This document shows positions 18,066 to 24,889 of a stretch of DNA of 52,935 nt, piece after piece. The stretch is from positions 1-52,935 of IMG/VR virus record IMGVR_UViG_3300042868_013143. One strand, written 5' to 3'. Origin of the DNA: a virus. Each line of letters opens with the position of its first letter. Position 1 is the stretch's first letter. A model generated the notes under the pieces. The model was not told where the DNA came from, searched no databases, and saw nothing but the letters and a program-made list of their open reading frames with translations. The translations under genes and the position numbers were made by a program.

Positions 18066-18073
18066 TATTTATA
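18066..18073 (+). promoter_or_regulatory. TATTTATA box before 18077
   Basis: The box overlaps an alternative upstream TTG frame and sits 3 bases before the ATG. It therefore argues for 18077 rather than 18059 as the start. Confidence 0.4.
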
Positions 18074-18076
18074 GCT

Positions 18077-18433
18077 ATGGAAAGAGATATTATAAAAGAG
18101 ATTTCGGAGTCCAAAAATAGGGATATAGTTATTCATATGGACAATGAAAAGCATTGGTCTGAACATATAAAGTTCTTAAACTCGCTTAAAGAGTCAGACT
18201 TGTTTTATGAGAGAGTGGTTTCTGAACTACCAAAGTCTAGTAAGGGAAATAAGTGTTATCTTTCTTATAATAATAAAATTTATGCTTGGTTGGAAGTTTA
18301 CTCAATTACCAAAAAAGTAAATAATGTAATAATACAAATGTTTCCTTATTTGAATTTCGTATTTCCAAGTTTGGAGAACAACGATTTCAAAGAAGACTTT
18401 AGGTATTTCTACGACAATAAATCAAAACAATAA
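18077..18433 (+). CDS. Hypothetical 118-residue protein
   Basis: The frame is open from a TTG at 18059, but the ATG at 18077 (MERDIIKEI) is preferred because a promoter-like TATTTATA box lies between the two. The protein has a helical start, a central strand region with several aromatic residues and a charged tail. No family is recognised. Confidence 0.55.
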   Translation: MERDIIKEISESKNRDIVIHMDNEKHWSEHIKFLNSLKESDLFYERVVSELPKSSKGNKCYLSYNNKIYAWLEVYSITKKVNNVIIQMFPYLNFVFPSLENNDFKEDFRYFYDNKSKQ

Positions 18434-18472
18434 CTATTTATTTTACTAATAATATTTGATACATTTCAGTTT

Positions 18473-18805
18473 ATGAAATATGTCTATTTAGTAAACATAG
18501 AAGGTACAAGTGTTTATAAGATTGGGTTTACAAAACAATCTCCAGAAAGAAGATTGAAAAATCTACAAACAGGTAATCCATATAAAATGGTATTGGTAGA
18601 TTCATATAAATCGAATATTGCTCCAAACATAGAATCTGTAATGCATAGTTATTTTAAGCATAAAAAAAACAACCCCGAAGAGGGGTTGAAATTATTAGGT
18701 GAATGGTTTATGTTAGACAAAAGTGATATAGAAGCATTTAAGGATACTTGTCAAATGATTGAGGGTAACTTAAAGGCTTTGGGTGATAGCACTATGTTTT
18801 ATTAA
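18473..18805 (+). CDS. T5orf172/GIY-YIG-like protein
   Basis: A 110-residue protein with the motif YVYLVNIEGTSVYKIGFTK (3-21) followed by SPERRLKNLQTGNP (23-36), characteristic of the T5orf172 branch of the GIY-YIG nuclease superfamily. In phages such proteins occur both as stand-alone nucleases and as domains of larger ones. It could be a mobile nuclease or a DNA-repair/exclusion enzyme. The last 4 bases overlap the converging minus-strand gene. Confidence 0.75.
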   Translation: MKYVYLVNIEGTSVYKIGFTKQSPERRLKNLQTGNPYKMVLVDSYKSNIAPNIESVMHSYFKHKKNNPEEGLKLLGEWFMLDKSDIEAFKDTCQMIEGNLKALGDSTMFY

Positions 18806-19233
18806 ATACTATCTTCTTCTCTACCTGTTCCTTCACTGATTTGTGGGTCTGTAGTCTCTGTAGAGTCAGAATTTTGAGGTGCACTTTGTTGTTTTTGAAT
18901 ATTATTAACACCAACGCTATCCTTATTGTCTTTTGCTGACTTAAGAAGATCCATATATTGTTTTGTTTCTGCGTTTTTGTTTATTCCAAGAAGTGCCAAG
19001 TGGTGTGCTAAAATCATACCAAAGAAGATTAAGTCTTCTGTAGAAATTATAAAAACTTGACCTTTAGACCATTTTATTACGGCATTTACAATATCAATTA
19101 ATAGATATACAATTCCTGTTGTAAGTATAGAACCTAATATCAAATAAGAGCTTATTCTAGTTGTTGAAACCTTATTAGAAATGCCAGCTAAAATAGATTT
19201 TTCAACATACTCCCAAAACTTTTTAAATACCAT
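18802..19233 (-). CDS. Small membrane protein, holin candidate
   Basis: A 143-residue protein with two hydrophobic segments (about residues 27-52 and 62-85) separated by a short basic/polar loop. A long Gln/Ser/Thr/Glu-rich hydrophilic tail (about 95-143) follows. Two membrane spans plus a charged tail fit class II holins, but no endolysin gene lies nearby, so the assignment is weak. It is divergent from the gene at 19306; a minus-strand TATTTATT box (plus-strand 19277-19284) lies in the shared gap. Confidence 0.5.
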   Translation of the reverse strand: MVFKKFWEYVEKSILAGISNKVSTTRISSYLILGSILTTGIVYLLIDIVNAVIKWSKGQVFIISTEDLIFFGMILAHHLALLGINKNAETKQYMDLLKSAKDNKDSVGVNNIQKQQSAPQNSDSTETTDPQISEGTGREEDSI

Positions 19234-19305
19234 ATCGATTTATTTTAATATTTTTTTTTACTATTATTTACTCTTAAATAAATAACAACTAAAAAAAATA
19301 TTGAT

Positions 19306-19857
19306 ATGAAAAACTTTTTAAGAGATTTGTTTCTGCTGCCAGGAAAGAATGGTGAAAGAAGGTTAGTAAGACATTTTTTTACCAAGAAAATGGTTTGGAC
19401 AAAAGGGTTAGAGCCAAAGTTTGTAGAAAATCCTGAAGTAAAAAAAGTAATGCAAAATACAGAAGATAAAAAAATTGATACTACATCTTTTGCGCATTTT
19501 GAACCTATTAAGAACAGAAGATTTGTTGTCGATTTCCCAGGGATAGATTCTTTTATATTTAAGTCTTATAAGTTTTTGGGAGATGATTTCGTAACACCCA
19601 AAAAACAAGTTTCAGAATTTCATACTTATTTGCCTATAGCGCAAGATGTTGATGTAGATTTTTATTCTAGAAAATCAAAAAAGATTGGAGCTATAAAAAT
19701 TTTAGTATTAGACACTACAGGTCTTGTTATTAGAACTATAGAGTTAGAAAATTGTTATATTGAACATGTTTCTGTGTATGAAGAGTTCGATTATGAAAAA
19801 GACGATTTTCAAATTATGAAATTAAGAGTTTCACATTCACCAAGAAAATTAAGTTAA
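19306..19857 (+). CDS. Putative virion protein, tail-tube-like
   Basis: A 183-residue protein. After a basic N-terminus, residues 68-183 alternate strands in a way reminiscent of T4 gp19/gp54-type tail-tube domains (RRFVVDFPGI..., a central DVDVDFYSR, and a C-terminal KLRVSHSPRKL). This is a pattern resemblance, not a secure family match. It is monocistronic, with its own terminator. Confidence 0.45.
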   Translation: MKNFLRDLFLLPGKNGERRLVRHFFTKKMVWTKGLEPKFVENPEVKKVMQNTEDKKIDTTSFAHFEPIKNRRFVVDFPGIDSFIFKSYKFLGDDFVTPKKQVSEFHTYLPIAQDVDVDFYSRKSKKIGAIKILVLDTTGLVIRTIELENCYIEHVSVYEEFDYEKDDFQIMKLRVSHSPRKLS

Positions 19858-19859
19858 TA

Positions 19860-19887
19860 TTAGCCTCTTTTTAGAGGCTTTTTTTTG
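19860..19887 (+). terminator. Intrinsic terminator
   Basis: A 7-bp stem AGCCTCT (19862-19868) / AGAGGCT (19873-19879), loop of 4, then eight T. The following TTTG doubles as the -33 box of the next promoter. Confidence 0.85.
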
Positions 19888-19915
19888 GAAATAACTTTAT
19901 AAAAAACTATCTTTG
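19884..19915 (+). promoter_or_regulatory. Bacteroidota-type promoter, near-leaderless
   Basis: TTTG (19884-19887), 20 bases, TATCTTTG (19908-19915); the ATG is at 19920, four bases later. Confidence 0.6.
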
Positions 19916-19919
19916 TGTT

Positions 19920-20909
19920 ATGCAAAATTTAATTTTAGAAGAAAATATTTCTGATAACTATAAGGTTAGAACAGAAGAAAATGTTCGAAACTCAGACTTA
20001 ACATTGGCTATTGCTATTGACTTTGAAAGTTTTGGTGAGAAAATTACCAAGGAGTTAACTGTTAAGGCTAACAAGAAGTATATAGCAGTTTATCCTGATG
20101 GTGATCCAATTGAAAAAGCAGCAAAGATTGTTGCAAAGATGAATGAGTTGAACTTGCCACAAAAATTTATTTTGAATATTGCAGGAAATGGTTTGTCAAT
20201 AATGAAAGGTCAAATACTTCAAAATGAGGCTGATGAGTTTACTTATATCTTGCTAAAGACAATCAGTCAAAATCCAAAATTAAATAGCAAGATAGGGTCT
20301 GTAAGAACGGGCGGTCAATCAGGTTTTGATGAAGCTGGCGCAAAAGCAGCCATCAAGCTTGGGTTTACAACTGTTGTGCATATGCCAAAAGGTTTTAAGA
20401 TGAGAAACCAAGACGGTAAGGATGTAACAATGTCTTATGAGCACGCAAAGCTTAGATTTGAAATTTTAAAATCAAAAATCATATATATTGATATGGACGA
20501 TACAATTTGTGACTATAGTGGTTTGTGGAGTATTTATAAAGAAAAGTTTCCTGGCGTACAATACCCTCAGTCAAAATTTGGATTTTTTTCCAGATTAAAA
20601 CCTATTGAGGGAGCTCTAGAATCTATAAGTTTATTAGAAAAATATTACGATGTTTTTATTCTAACAAGACCCTCTATTAAAAACCTTCATTCGTATTCTG
20701 AAAAAGCGGAGTGGGTAGAAAAATATTTAGGTGAAGAATATTTAGAAAAGTTAATTTTATGTCCTGATAAATCACTAGTAAAAGGAAATTTCTTAATTGA
20801 TGATTATGATAAAAATGGTCAAACAGAATTTGAAGGTGAATTTATTAAATTTAAAACTGAAATGTTTCCTAATTGGGAAAGTGTTGTAAAATATTTAATA
20901 AAAATATAA
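19920..20909 (+). CDS. SLOG/molybdenum-carrier-like domain fused to 5'-deoxyribonucleotidase
   Basis: A two-domain 329-residue protein. Residues about 25-180 carry a Rossmann-like fold with SVRTGGQSGFDEAGAKAA (near 121-138) and HMPKG, matching the SLOG-superfamily 'molybdenum carrier' group that binds nucleotide-like ligands. Residues about 185-329 are a HAD-fold NT5C 5'-nucleotidase with the nucleophile motif DMDDT, a TRPS segment and the DDYDKNG metal-binding loop. The C-terminal domain would dephosphorylate dNMPs; the N-terminal domain may sense the nucleotide. Fusion of the two is unusual. It is transcribed from a near-leaderless promoter. Confidence 0.8.
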   Translation: MQNLILEENISDNYKVRTEENVRNSDLTLAIAIDFESFGEKITKELTVKANKKYIAVYPDGDPIEKAAKIVAKMNELNLPQKFILNIAGNGLSIMKGQILQNEADEFTYILLKTISQNPKLNSKIGSVRTGGQSGFDEAGAKAAIKLGFTTVVHMPKGFKMRNQDGKDVTMSYEHAKLRFEILKSKIIYIDMDDTICDYSGLWSIYKEKFPGVQYPQSKFGFFSRLKPIEGALESISLLEKYYDVFILTRPSIKNLHSYSEKAEWVEKYLGEEYLEKLILCPDKSLVKGNFLIDDYDKNGQTEFEGEFIKFKTEMFPNWESVVKYLIKI

Positions 20910-20935
20910 ATTGATATAAAAAATAATTTTTATTA

Positions 20936-20943
20936 TATTTATA
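20936..20943 (+). promoter_or_regulatory. TATTTATA box upstream of the LAGLIDADG gene
   Basis: Lies 12 bases before the endonuclease start in a very A/T-rich gap. Confidence 0.35.
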
Positions 20944-20955
20944 TATAAAAAAATT

Positions 20956-21747
20956 ATGAAATTAAGCGAGATTGACAAACAAGATATAGTAAAATTATCT
21001 GAAATTCATAAACAAAGTGAGATAGCTATAATGTATAGCATATCCCAAACGACAGTGTTTAAAATTTTGAAAGATAATAACATAAAGAGAAAAAGAAATA
21101 GATTAAATCTAAGCAGGTTAGCAATTGATTTTAATTATTTTGATAATATAGATTGTGGAACTAAAGCTTATTGGCTTGGATTTATATCTGCGGATGGTTG
21201 TTTAAAAGGCGGAAAGTTGAGAGTGACTTCTAAAGATTTAGATATTTTAGAAAAGCTAAAATCAGACTTAAAATCAGATCATGCAATTACTATAAACAAA
21301 TCTATACACAAAAAGACAAAAAAAGAATATGTGTCATATATTTTACAAATTACAAATAGTGCATTTACTAATAAGTTAACTAAGTTTATTCCACAAGATA
21401 AAAGTAATAATTTTAATATTCCAGCAATAAAGAAGGAGTTATATCCTTATTTTATTGCTGGAATGGTAGACGGGGATGGTTCTTTTAGTGTAAACTCAAA
21501 AGGGCAAATAAAAGCTTCAATCATATCTACAAAAGAGTGTTTGCAGCAAATTCAAGATTATTTGTTTGTAAATTTAAGTATAAAAAAAACTACATTACAA
21601 AATATCACAAAAAATGGTAATGTTTGGAAGCTTTTTGTCTATTCTAGCTCTAAAGAATTTTTAGAATTTATTTATTCCGATTCAAATAAAAACATTTATC
21701 TTAAAAGAAAACAAGAAAAGCTTAAAAATATGTTTATTAATACTTAA
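20956..21747 (+). CDS. LAGLIDADG homing endonuclease
   Basis: A 263-residue protein with an N-terminal helix-turn-helix-like region (residues 1-45). Two LAGLIDADG motifs follow: WLGFISADG (near 73-81) and FIAGMVDGDG (near 165-174), each carrying the acidic catalytic residue. A two-motif protein acts as a monomer on an asymmetric site. It stands alone, with no intron core visible around it. It sits immediately downstream of the nucleotidase gene and upstream of a coding remnant, which suggests it was inserted next to, or replaced part of, an older gene. Confidence 0.88.
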   Translation: MKLSEIDKQDIVKLSEIHKQSEIAIMYSISQTTVFKILKDNNIKRKRNRLNLSRLAIDFNYFDNIDCGTKAYWLGFISADGCLKGGKLRVTSKDLDILEKLKSDLKSDHAITINKSIHKKTKKEYVSYILQITNSAFTNKLTKFIPQDKSNNFNIPAIKKELYPYFIAGMVDGDGSFSVNSKGQIKASIISTKECLQQIQDYLFVNLSIKKTTLQNITKNGNVWKLFVYSSSKEFLEFIYSDSNKNIYLKRKQEKLKNMFINT

Positions 21748-21804
21748 TCGGAAGTGAAGAATACTCAATCCTTGCAAGTACTGTAGACTTCTTTGATAGT
21801 ATAT
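21745..21804 (+). pseudogene. Possible 3' remnant of a gene displaced by the endonuclease
   Basis: Right after the LAGLIDADG gene, one frame reads LIGSEEYSILASTVDFFDSI and then stops. It has no start codon but a natural protein-like ending. It may be the tail of a gene interrupted by the endonuclease, or a former exon. Too short to identify. Confidence 0.25.
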
Positions 21805-21860
21805 AAATTTGGAATTATATTTTGTTTTTCCTATATTTAAAATAATTAATACAAACAACT

Positions 21861-22190
21861 GTGAAAACAATAGACGTTCTAAGTAAGTCCCTTGACAAGG
21901 CAAAACAAAAAGGCTACAAATCTTCCTTTGATTTTACATATGAAAAAGGTAGGATAATTGATGGTAAAACTTACTATGCAATTATATTCGATAAAGATTT
22001 TTGCAAGGCTATTTGGAGTGATGAAAAAACGTTTTTATCTTTCTCAGGATTACATCAACACTTAGGTGAAAATGTGGTTCTTTGGAAGTGGCATTTAAGA
22101 AATATGGTTGTTTCTGATAATCCAATAAAGTATTTAGAAGATAATCTAGAGTTGGATAGTTGGGAAAAAATAGAAAATGAAATTTATTAA
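21861..22190 (+). CDS. Hypothetical 109-residue protein, GTG start
   Basis: Starts at GTG (reading MKTIDVLSK); no in-frame ATG lies between the preceding gene and this point. It has a helical start, then strands with many Trp and His residues (LWKWHLRNMV). No recognisable domain. It begins a run of four small plus-strand genes ending at 23038. Confidence 0.6.
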   Translation: MKTIDVLSKSLDKAKQKGYKSSFDFTYEKGRIIDGKTYYAIIFDKDFCKAIWSDEKTFLSFSGLHQHLGENVVLWKWHLRNMVVSDNPIKYLEDNLELDSWEKIENEIY

Positions 22191-22192
22191 TT

Positions 22193-22200
22193 TATTTATA
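22193..22200 (+). promoter_or_regulatory. TATTTATA box before 22216
   Basis: Lies 15 bases before the GTG start of the next gene and just after the preceding stop. Confidence 0.4.
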
Positions 22201-22215
22201 TAAAATGATAACAGG

Positions 22216-22497
22216 GTGGATGCTGTAAATTTTACATATTGGCTACAAGGTTTCTTTGAAGTATCAGACGCAAAGAAGTTAGATGAAAAGCAAGTTCAAG
22301 TTATTAAGGACCATCTAAATTTGGTTTTTAATAAAGTGACTCCTAATAGGGAATCATTCCCAAAAGGATCGACATTACAAGGGGATTCAAATGTTAATTT
22401 GTTTGTTGATAATCCTAGTATGTTTAATGGTGATAAAAAGTATTGTTCAACAACAACTTTTGACCTAAAAGATGTATCAACTAAAGTAATCTGCTAA
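22216..22497 (+). CDS. Conserved phage protein, unknown (93 residues), GTG start
   Basis: GTG is the only start after an in-frame TAA and follows a TATTTATA box. The N-terminus VNFTYWLQGFFEVSD and the next helix KQVQVIKDHLNLVF have the look of a family I have seen in many T4-like and marine phages, but I cannot name a function. The C-terminal half is Ser/Asn-rich. Soluble, no metal motif. Confidence 0.65.
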   Translation: MDAVNFTYWLQGFFEVSDAKKLDEKQVQVIKDHLNLVFNKVTPNRESFPKGSTLQGDSNVNLFVDNPSMFNGDKKYCSTTTFDLKDVSTKVIC

Positions 22498-22507
22498 CGC
22501 TATAGTT

Positions 22508-22768
22508 ATGAGAATAAGAGGTAAACTTTATATTGAAAAGCTAGATGTAGAAATGTATAAAGGTATTGCCGACCTAGCTCAAAGCAAAATGAAAAAAATT
22601 GACGAGGAATTAATTCCGAGTTTTATAATAGAAGAGGCAATAAGTTATTATAATGATTTAGAAAAGTATGAACTTTGTCAAAAAATAAAAGGTTTCTTTT
22701 CTATAAATCCTAGTTATACAATAAAAATAACTAGAGCTGAATGGTTCGGTTTGGTTTGTTGCAAATAA
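22508..22768 (+). CDS. Hypothetical 86-residue protein
   Basis: Ten bases after the previous gene. Basic-acidic mixed helices, ending WFGLVCCK with two adjacent cysteines. No known family. Confidence 0.55.
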   Translation: MRIRGKLYIEKLDVEMYKGIADLAQSKMKKIDEELIPSFIIEEAISYYNDLEKYELCQKIKGFFSINPSYTIKITRAEWFGLVCCK

Positions 22769-22780
22769 AAAAGCAAGAAT

Positions 22781-23038
22781 ATGAAATGTCCAGTTTGTGA
22801 AAAAGAAGAATTAAAAAGCTGTGTATATCCTGGAATGAGTACAAGTACTTTAATGTACTGTTCTCCTTATTATGATGAGGAAGGAAAATATCATTCTCAC
22901 GATTCTAATACACATACAACTCATTATAGTTGCTCCAATGGTCACAATTGGAGTGAGTCATCTACAGGAAAATGTCCATCTTGTGATTTCGGAAAAGATT
23001 CAAAAAAAGTTTGGATTAAAGATGAAAAAACTGAATAA
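22781..23038 (+). CDS. Small zinc-ribbon-like protein
   Basis: An 85-residue protein with CPVC (3-6) and CPSC (near 67-70), plus further Cys and many His residues between them (HSHDSNTHTTHYSCSNGH). Two CxxC knuckles facing each other are typical of a zinc ribbon. It may bind nucleic acid or a polymerase; this is inference. It is the last gene before tRNA array 1. Confidence 0.6.
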   Translation: MKCPVCEKEELKSCVYPGMSTSTLMYCSPYYDEEGKYHSHDSNTHTTHYSCSNGHNWSESSTGKCPSCDFGKDSKKVWIKDEKTE

Positions 23039-23051
23039 TTTTTAAAAATAT

Positions 23052-23090
23052 TTTGTTTTTTGTGTAACTTTTTTTATATTTGTACGTATA
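23052..23090 (+). promoter_or_regulatory. Promoter of tRNA array 1: overlapping housekeeping and ECF-like elements
   Basis: TTTG (23052-23055), 19 bases, TATATTTG (23075-23082) matches the Bacteroidota housekeeping form. Overlapping it, TGTAAC (23063-23068), 16 bases, CGTATA (23085-23090) matches the ECF-type element found seven times in the window. Confidence 0.7.
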
Positions 23091-23121
23091 AAAGAAAAAA
23101 ATACATATTTATAAAGGTAAA

Positions 23122-23205
23122 ATGAAAACAACAGTAACAAATAGGAGATCTAGTTGGTCGAGTTCGAGAAGAGCCGAATCAGGGATTCTATTGTCTGCGC
23201 TGTAA
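23122..23205 (+). CDS. Leader peptide of tRNA array 1 (27 codons, Ser/Arg/Trp-rich)
   Basis: Begins MKTTVT, 12 bases after a TATTTATA box (23106-23113) and about 35 bases after the array promoter. Codons 8-17 read RRSSWSSSRR (AGG AGA TCT AGT TGG TCG AGT TCG AGA AGA). The tRNAs encoded downstream read Ser UCN, Trp UGG, Ser AGY and Arg AGR, so every one of these ten codons is served by the array. Codons 19-21 overlap one strand of a hairpin that competes with the terminator at 23236. It is most likely a sensing leader rather than a functional protein. Confidence 0.7.
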   Translation: MKTTVTNRRSSWSSSRRAESGILLSAL

Positions 23206-23247
23206 AGATATAGTGCTTGAGCACAAGCTAATTTGAAACCCTGATTC
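23176..23247 (+). promoter_or_regulatory. Antiterminator helix of array 1 leader
   Basis: GAATCAGGG (23176-23184) pairs perfectly with CCCTGATTC (23239-23247), which is also the 5' arm of the terminator. The two structures are mutually exclusive. The first strand lies within leader codons 19-21. Confidence 0.65.
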
Positions 23248-23269
23248 TAAAAAAGAGTCAGGGTTTTTT
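23236..23269 (+). terminator. Attenuator terminator before array 1
   Basis: A 12-bp stem AAACCCTGATTC (23236-23247) / GAGTCAGGGTTT (23255-23266) with one G-T pair, loop of 7, followed by a T run. It lies before the gene at 23288 and the tRNA array, so it can gate transcription into them. Confidence 0.85.
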
Positions 23270-23287
23270 ATTTTAAATTAATTTATC

Positions 23288-23719
23288 ATGAGAGAAGAAG
23301 TTTATAATAAGTTGGTGCTAAAGCTAGGCGAGGAAAAAGCTGACGAAGTGCGTAAGGCTATGGATGAGGCAAATAAGCAACGAAAGAATGTTGAAAAGTG
23401 GAACAGAGAAAGAGATAAGAAATTTTTGGAAGTTGGAATTAAGAAAGAGGATTTAGAAGATTGTGCATATTATCATGGGGTTAGATTTAGAGGACATGGA
23501 ATAGCGCAGTGGGACAAGAAGCTTGATAGGTTTATAATAATAGCATATGAGTGGGGAGTTCCTGTTATTGAAAAGCTAGAACATTTTGTTGATGTTGTTG
23601 AAAAAAGATATGATGGATTTGTGCCGATAGAAGAGTTAGATAAAAATAAGTATTATGATATCAGGAAAATGGATCCTAAGAAAATTGAAGAAGAGGTAAA
23701 AAATAGAAAATTGGAATAA
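23288..23719 (+). CDS. Hypothetical 143-residue protein in tRNA array 1
   Basis: Between the attenuator and the first tRNA, so it should be cotranscribed with the array. A long charged N-terminal helix (residues 1-50, Lys/Glu/Arg-rich) is followed by a mixed domain with YHGVRFRGHG and a C-terminal Lys/Glu helix. It could act on tRNA given its context, but there is no motif for this. Confidence 0.6.
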   Translation: MREEVYNKLVLKLGEEKADEVRKAMDEANKQRKNVEKWNRERDKKFLEVGIKKEDLEDCAYYHGVRFRGHGIAQWDKKLDRFIIIAYEWGVPVIEKLEHFVDVVEKRYDGFVPIEELDKNKYYDIRKMDPKKIEEEVKNRKLE

Positions 23720-23727
23720 ATAAATAA

Positions 23728-23814
23728 GGAGGAATAAGAGCAGTTGGTCTAAGCTTGGCGGTCTTGAAAACCGTAGGCCCTAGTGGTGTGTGAGTTCGAG
23801 TCTCACTTCCTCCG
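23728..23814 (+). tRNA. tRNA-Ser(UGA)
   Basis: Acceptor GGAGGAA (23728-23734) / TTCCTCC (23807-23813), discriminator G. The anticodon loop CTTGAAA gives UGA. Long variable arm and a canonical TTCGAGT T-loop. No CCA is encoded. Confidence 0.93.
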
Positions 23815-23830
23815 CTGAAAAAAAATTGAT

Positions 23831-24010
23831 ATGCAAGAGAGAATGATGTACTTAGGTAAGGAAAAAAACAAAAAAGTATATGAAAATTTTGATGCTAATT
23901 TTGATAAGTACAAAAAAAGGGCAATTGATAAAGGGTATAAAAATCCTAAGTTAAAAATTCTCAAAGAGAAATCAATAGTGAAATTCTATGTTGTTGTAGA
24001 GATAGAATAG
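23831..24010 (+). CDS. Hypothetical 59-residue basic protein inside tRNA array 1
   Basis: An ORF of 59 codons, opening MQERMMYLGKEKNKK and ending FYVVVEIE. It is basic, with a helical N-terminus and a hydrophobic final strand. It fills the gap between the Ser and Trp tRNAs. Function unknown. Confidence 0.5.
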   Translation: MQERMMYLGKEKNKKVYENFDANFDKYKKRAIDKGYKNPKLKILKEKSIVKFYVVVEIE

Positions 24011-24026
24011 AATTTTAAAATAACAT

Positions 24027-24097
24027 ACAGATGACAGGCTTGGTGTCGGTGGGAACTCCAAATTCTTCACGAGTCGCTTCGATTGCGGCCATCTGTG
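24027..24097 (+). tRNA. tRNA-Trp(CCA)
   Basis: Acceptor ACAGATG (24027-24033) / CATCTGT (24090-24096), discriminator G. The anticodon loop CTCCAAA gives CCA, closed by a GGGAA/TTCTT stem with G-U pairs. T-arm GTCGC-TTCGATT-GCGGC. Confidence 0.85.
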
Positions 24098-24106
24098 CTA
24101 TAATAA

Positions 24107-24192
24107 GGAAGATAAAGCGACAAGGTTGTCGTCCTCGCCTGCTAAGCGTAGGGTTCTGAAAGATGAATGGGAATCGTTTTCTCTGTCTTCCG
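24107..24192 (+). tRNA. tRNA-Ser(GCU), divergent
   Basis: Acceptor GGAAGAT (24107-24113) / GTCTTCC (24185-24191). The anticodon loop CTGCTAA gives GCU, but its stem needs a mismatch or bulge. The T-loop ATCGTTT has A54 (24173) and T58 (24177) instead of T54 and A58, as though the tertiary pair were exchanged. It is assigned to Ser by the anticodon and by the extra-long variable region. Confidence 0.55.
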
Positions 24193-24207
24193 CAAAAAAT
24201 AAATTAT

Positions 24208-24282
24208 GGCTCCGTAGCTCAATTGGAATAGAGCATTGGGATTCTACCCCAACGGTTATAGGTTCGAATCCTATCGGAGTTA
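24208..24282 (+). tRNA. tRNA-Arg(UCU), first copy
   Basis: Anticodon stem TTGGG/CCCAA with loop ATTCTAC, anticodon UCU. D-loop with GG and canonical TTCGAAT T-loop. Acceptor GGCTCCG / CGGAGTT has two G-U pairs at the end. Reads AGA, the dominant Arg codon in most genes here. Confidence 0.9.
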
Positions 24283-24299
24283 CAAGGGTGAAATAATAT

Positions 24300-24374
24300 G
24301 CCCCCATAGCTCAACTGCATTAGAGCACCGTTTTTCTACAGCGTCGGTTACAGGTTGGAATCCTGTTGGGGGTA
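24300..24374 (+). tRNA. tRNA-Arg(UCU), second copy with exchanged 19-56 pair
   Basis: Acceptor GCCCCCA (24300-24306) / TGGGGGT (24367-24373). Anticodon loop TTTCTAC gives UCU, with a 4-of-5 bp stem. The D-loop has G18-C19 (24317-24318) and the T-loop is TTGGAAT, with G56 (24357). The universally conserved G19-C56 pair is thus replaced by C19-G56. Confidence 0.75.
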
Positions 24375-24385
24375 CAAAAAAAATT

Positions 24386-24423
24386 TTTGTATTTGTGTAA
24401 CATTTATTATTTTTGTTCGTATA
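24386..24423 (+). promoter_or_regulatory. Promoter of the structured RNA region: ECF-like and housekeeping elements
   Basis: TTTG (24386-24389), 18 bases, TATTTTTG (24408-24415); overlapping TGTAAC (24396-24401), 16 bases, CGTATA (24418-24423). Confidence 0.65.
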
Positions 24424-24434
24424 GATAAACAAAT

Positions 24435-24886
24435 GGCGAATTCTTTGGAGAATGATGTGCAGTCATGAGCCGTCATGCAAGGGACACCAAATCATAATAT
24501 GGTGTTAATGGATCGAAGCCCCGATTCGCCACTTTAATGTTCTTTGAAAAATTGAAAGTGAATGTGCAACGAAAGTTCTTGTAGGCATACAAGAGTGAGG
24601 TGGGTTCGAATCTCGTTTAATAATCCCAATGACATGGTGGGAGCCAAGTAGTTGAGAACACATTATATCCATTTTAGGGGAGGCGCTGATAAATTCCCCA
24701 TAATAGTGCTGAGTAAACAGGATCAGCACCACTTTCAATTGCATTAAAACCACTCAAGCGTAAAAAGGTCGTAAGTTGGGGAAAGGCACGGAGCAGATAC
24801 CAGAAATGACTCGTCAGAGGATATGGAATACGTTGACAGAAGATCCCAATGTTTTGACCCCGTGCAAGCCTCTGAGTGGTTTTTTA
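24435..24886 (+). ncRNA. Structured non-coding RNA region of three closed domains
   Basis: A 450-base stretch with no plausible protein, downstream of its own promoter and ending in a T-rich hairpin. Domain 1: 24435-24441 pairs with 24524-24530 (7 bp), enclosing hairpins 24464-24468/24473-24477 and 24484-24489/24500-24505. Domain 2: 24550-24560 pairs with 24730-24740 (11 bp), enclosing 24577-24583/24588-24594, 24624-24628/24638-24642, 24677-24681/24695-24699 and 24706-24712/24723-24729. It also holds a T-loop-like GGGTTCGAATCTC. Domain 3: 24746-24755 pairs with 24874-24883 (10 bp), enclosing 24786-24791/24860-24865 and 24813-24816/24834-24837. Whether this is one RNA or several processed ones, for example very divergent tRNAs, is open. 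Confidence 0.6.
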
Positions 24887-24889
24887 TTT

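Noticed and set aside
18059-18076. TTG as the start of the gene at 18077
   Set aside because: The added six codons overlap the TATTTATA box; the ATG behind it fits the pattern of other genes.
24098-24307. Minus-strand ORF of 69 codons
   Set aside because: It lies entirely opposite two tRNA genes; its apparent protein is a translation of tRNA complement.
24435-24530. Domain 1 of the structured region as an ordinary tRNA
   Set aside because: The 7-bp acceptor-like helix is present, but the T-arm pairs only two bases and no anticodon arm forms; kept as non-coding RNA domain only.
24505-24753. Minus-strand ORF of 82 codons across the structured region
   Set aside because: Composition is unlike phage proteins here, and the DNA is accounted for by perfect long-range RNA helices.
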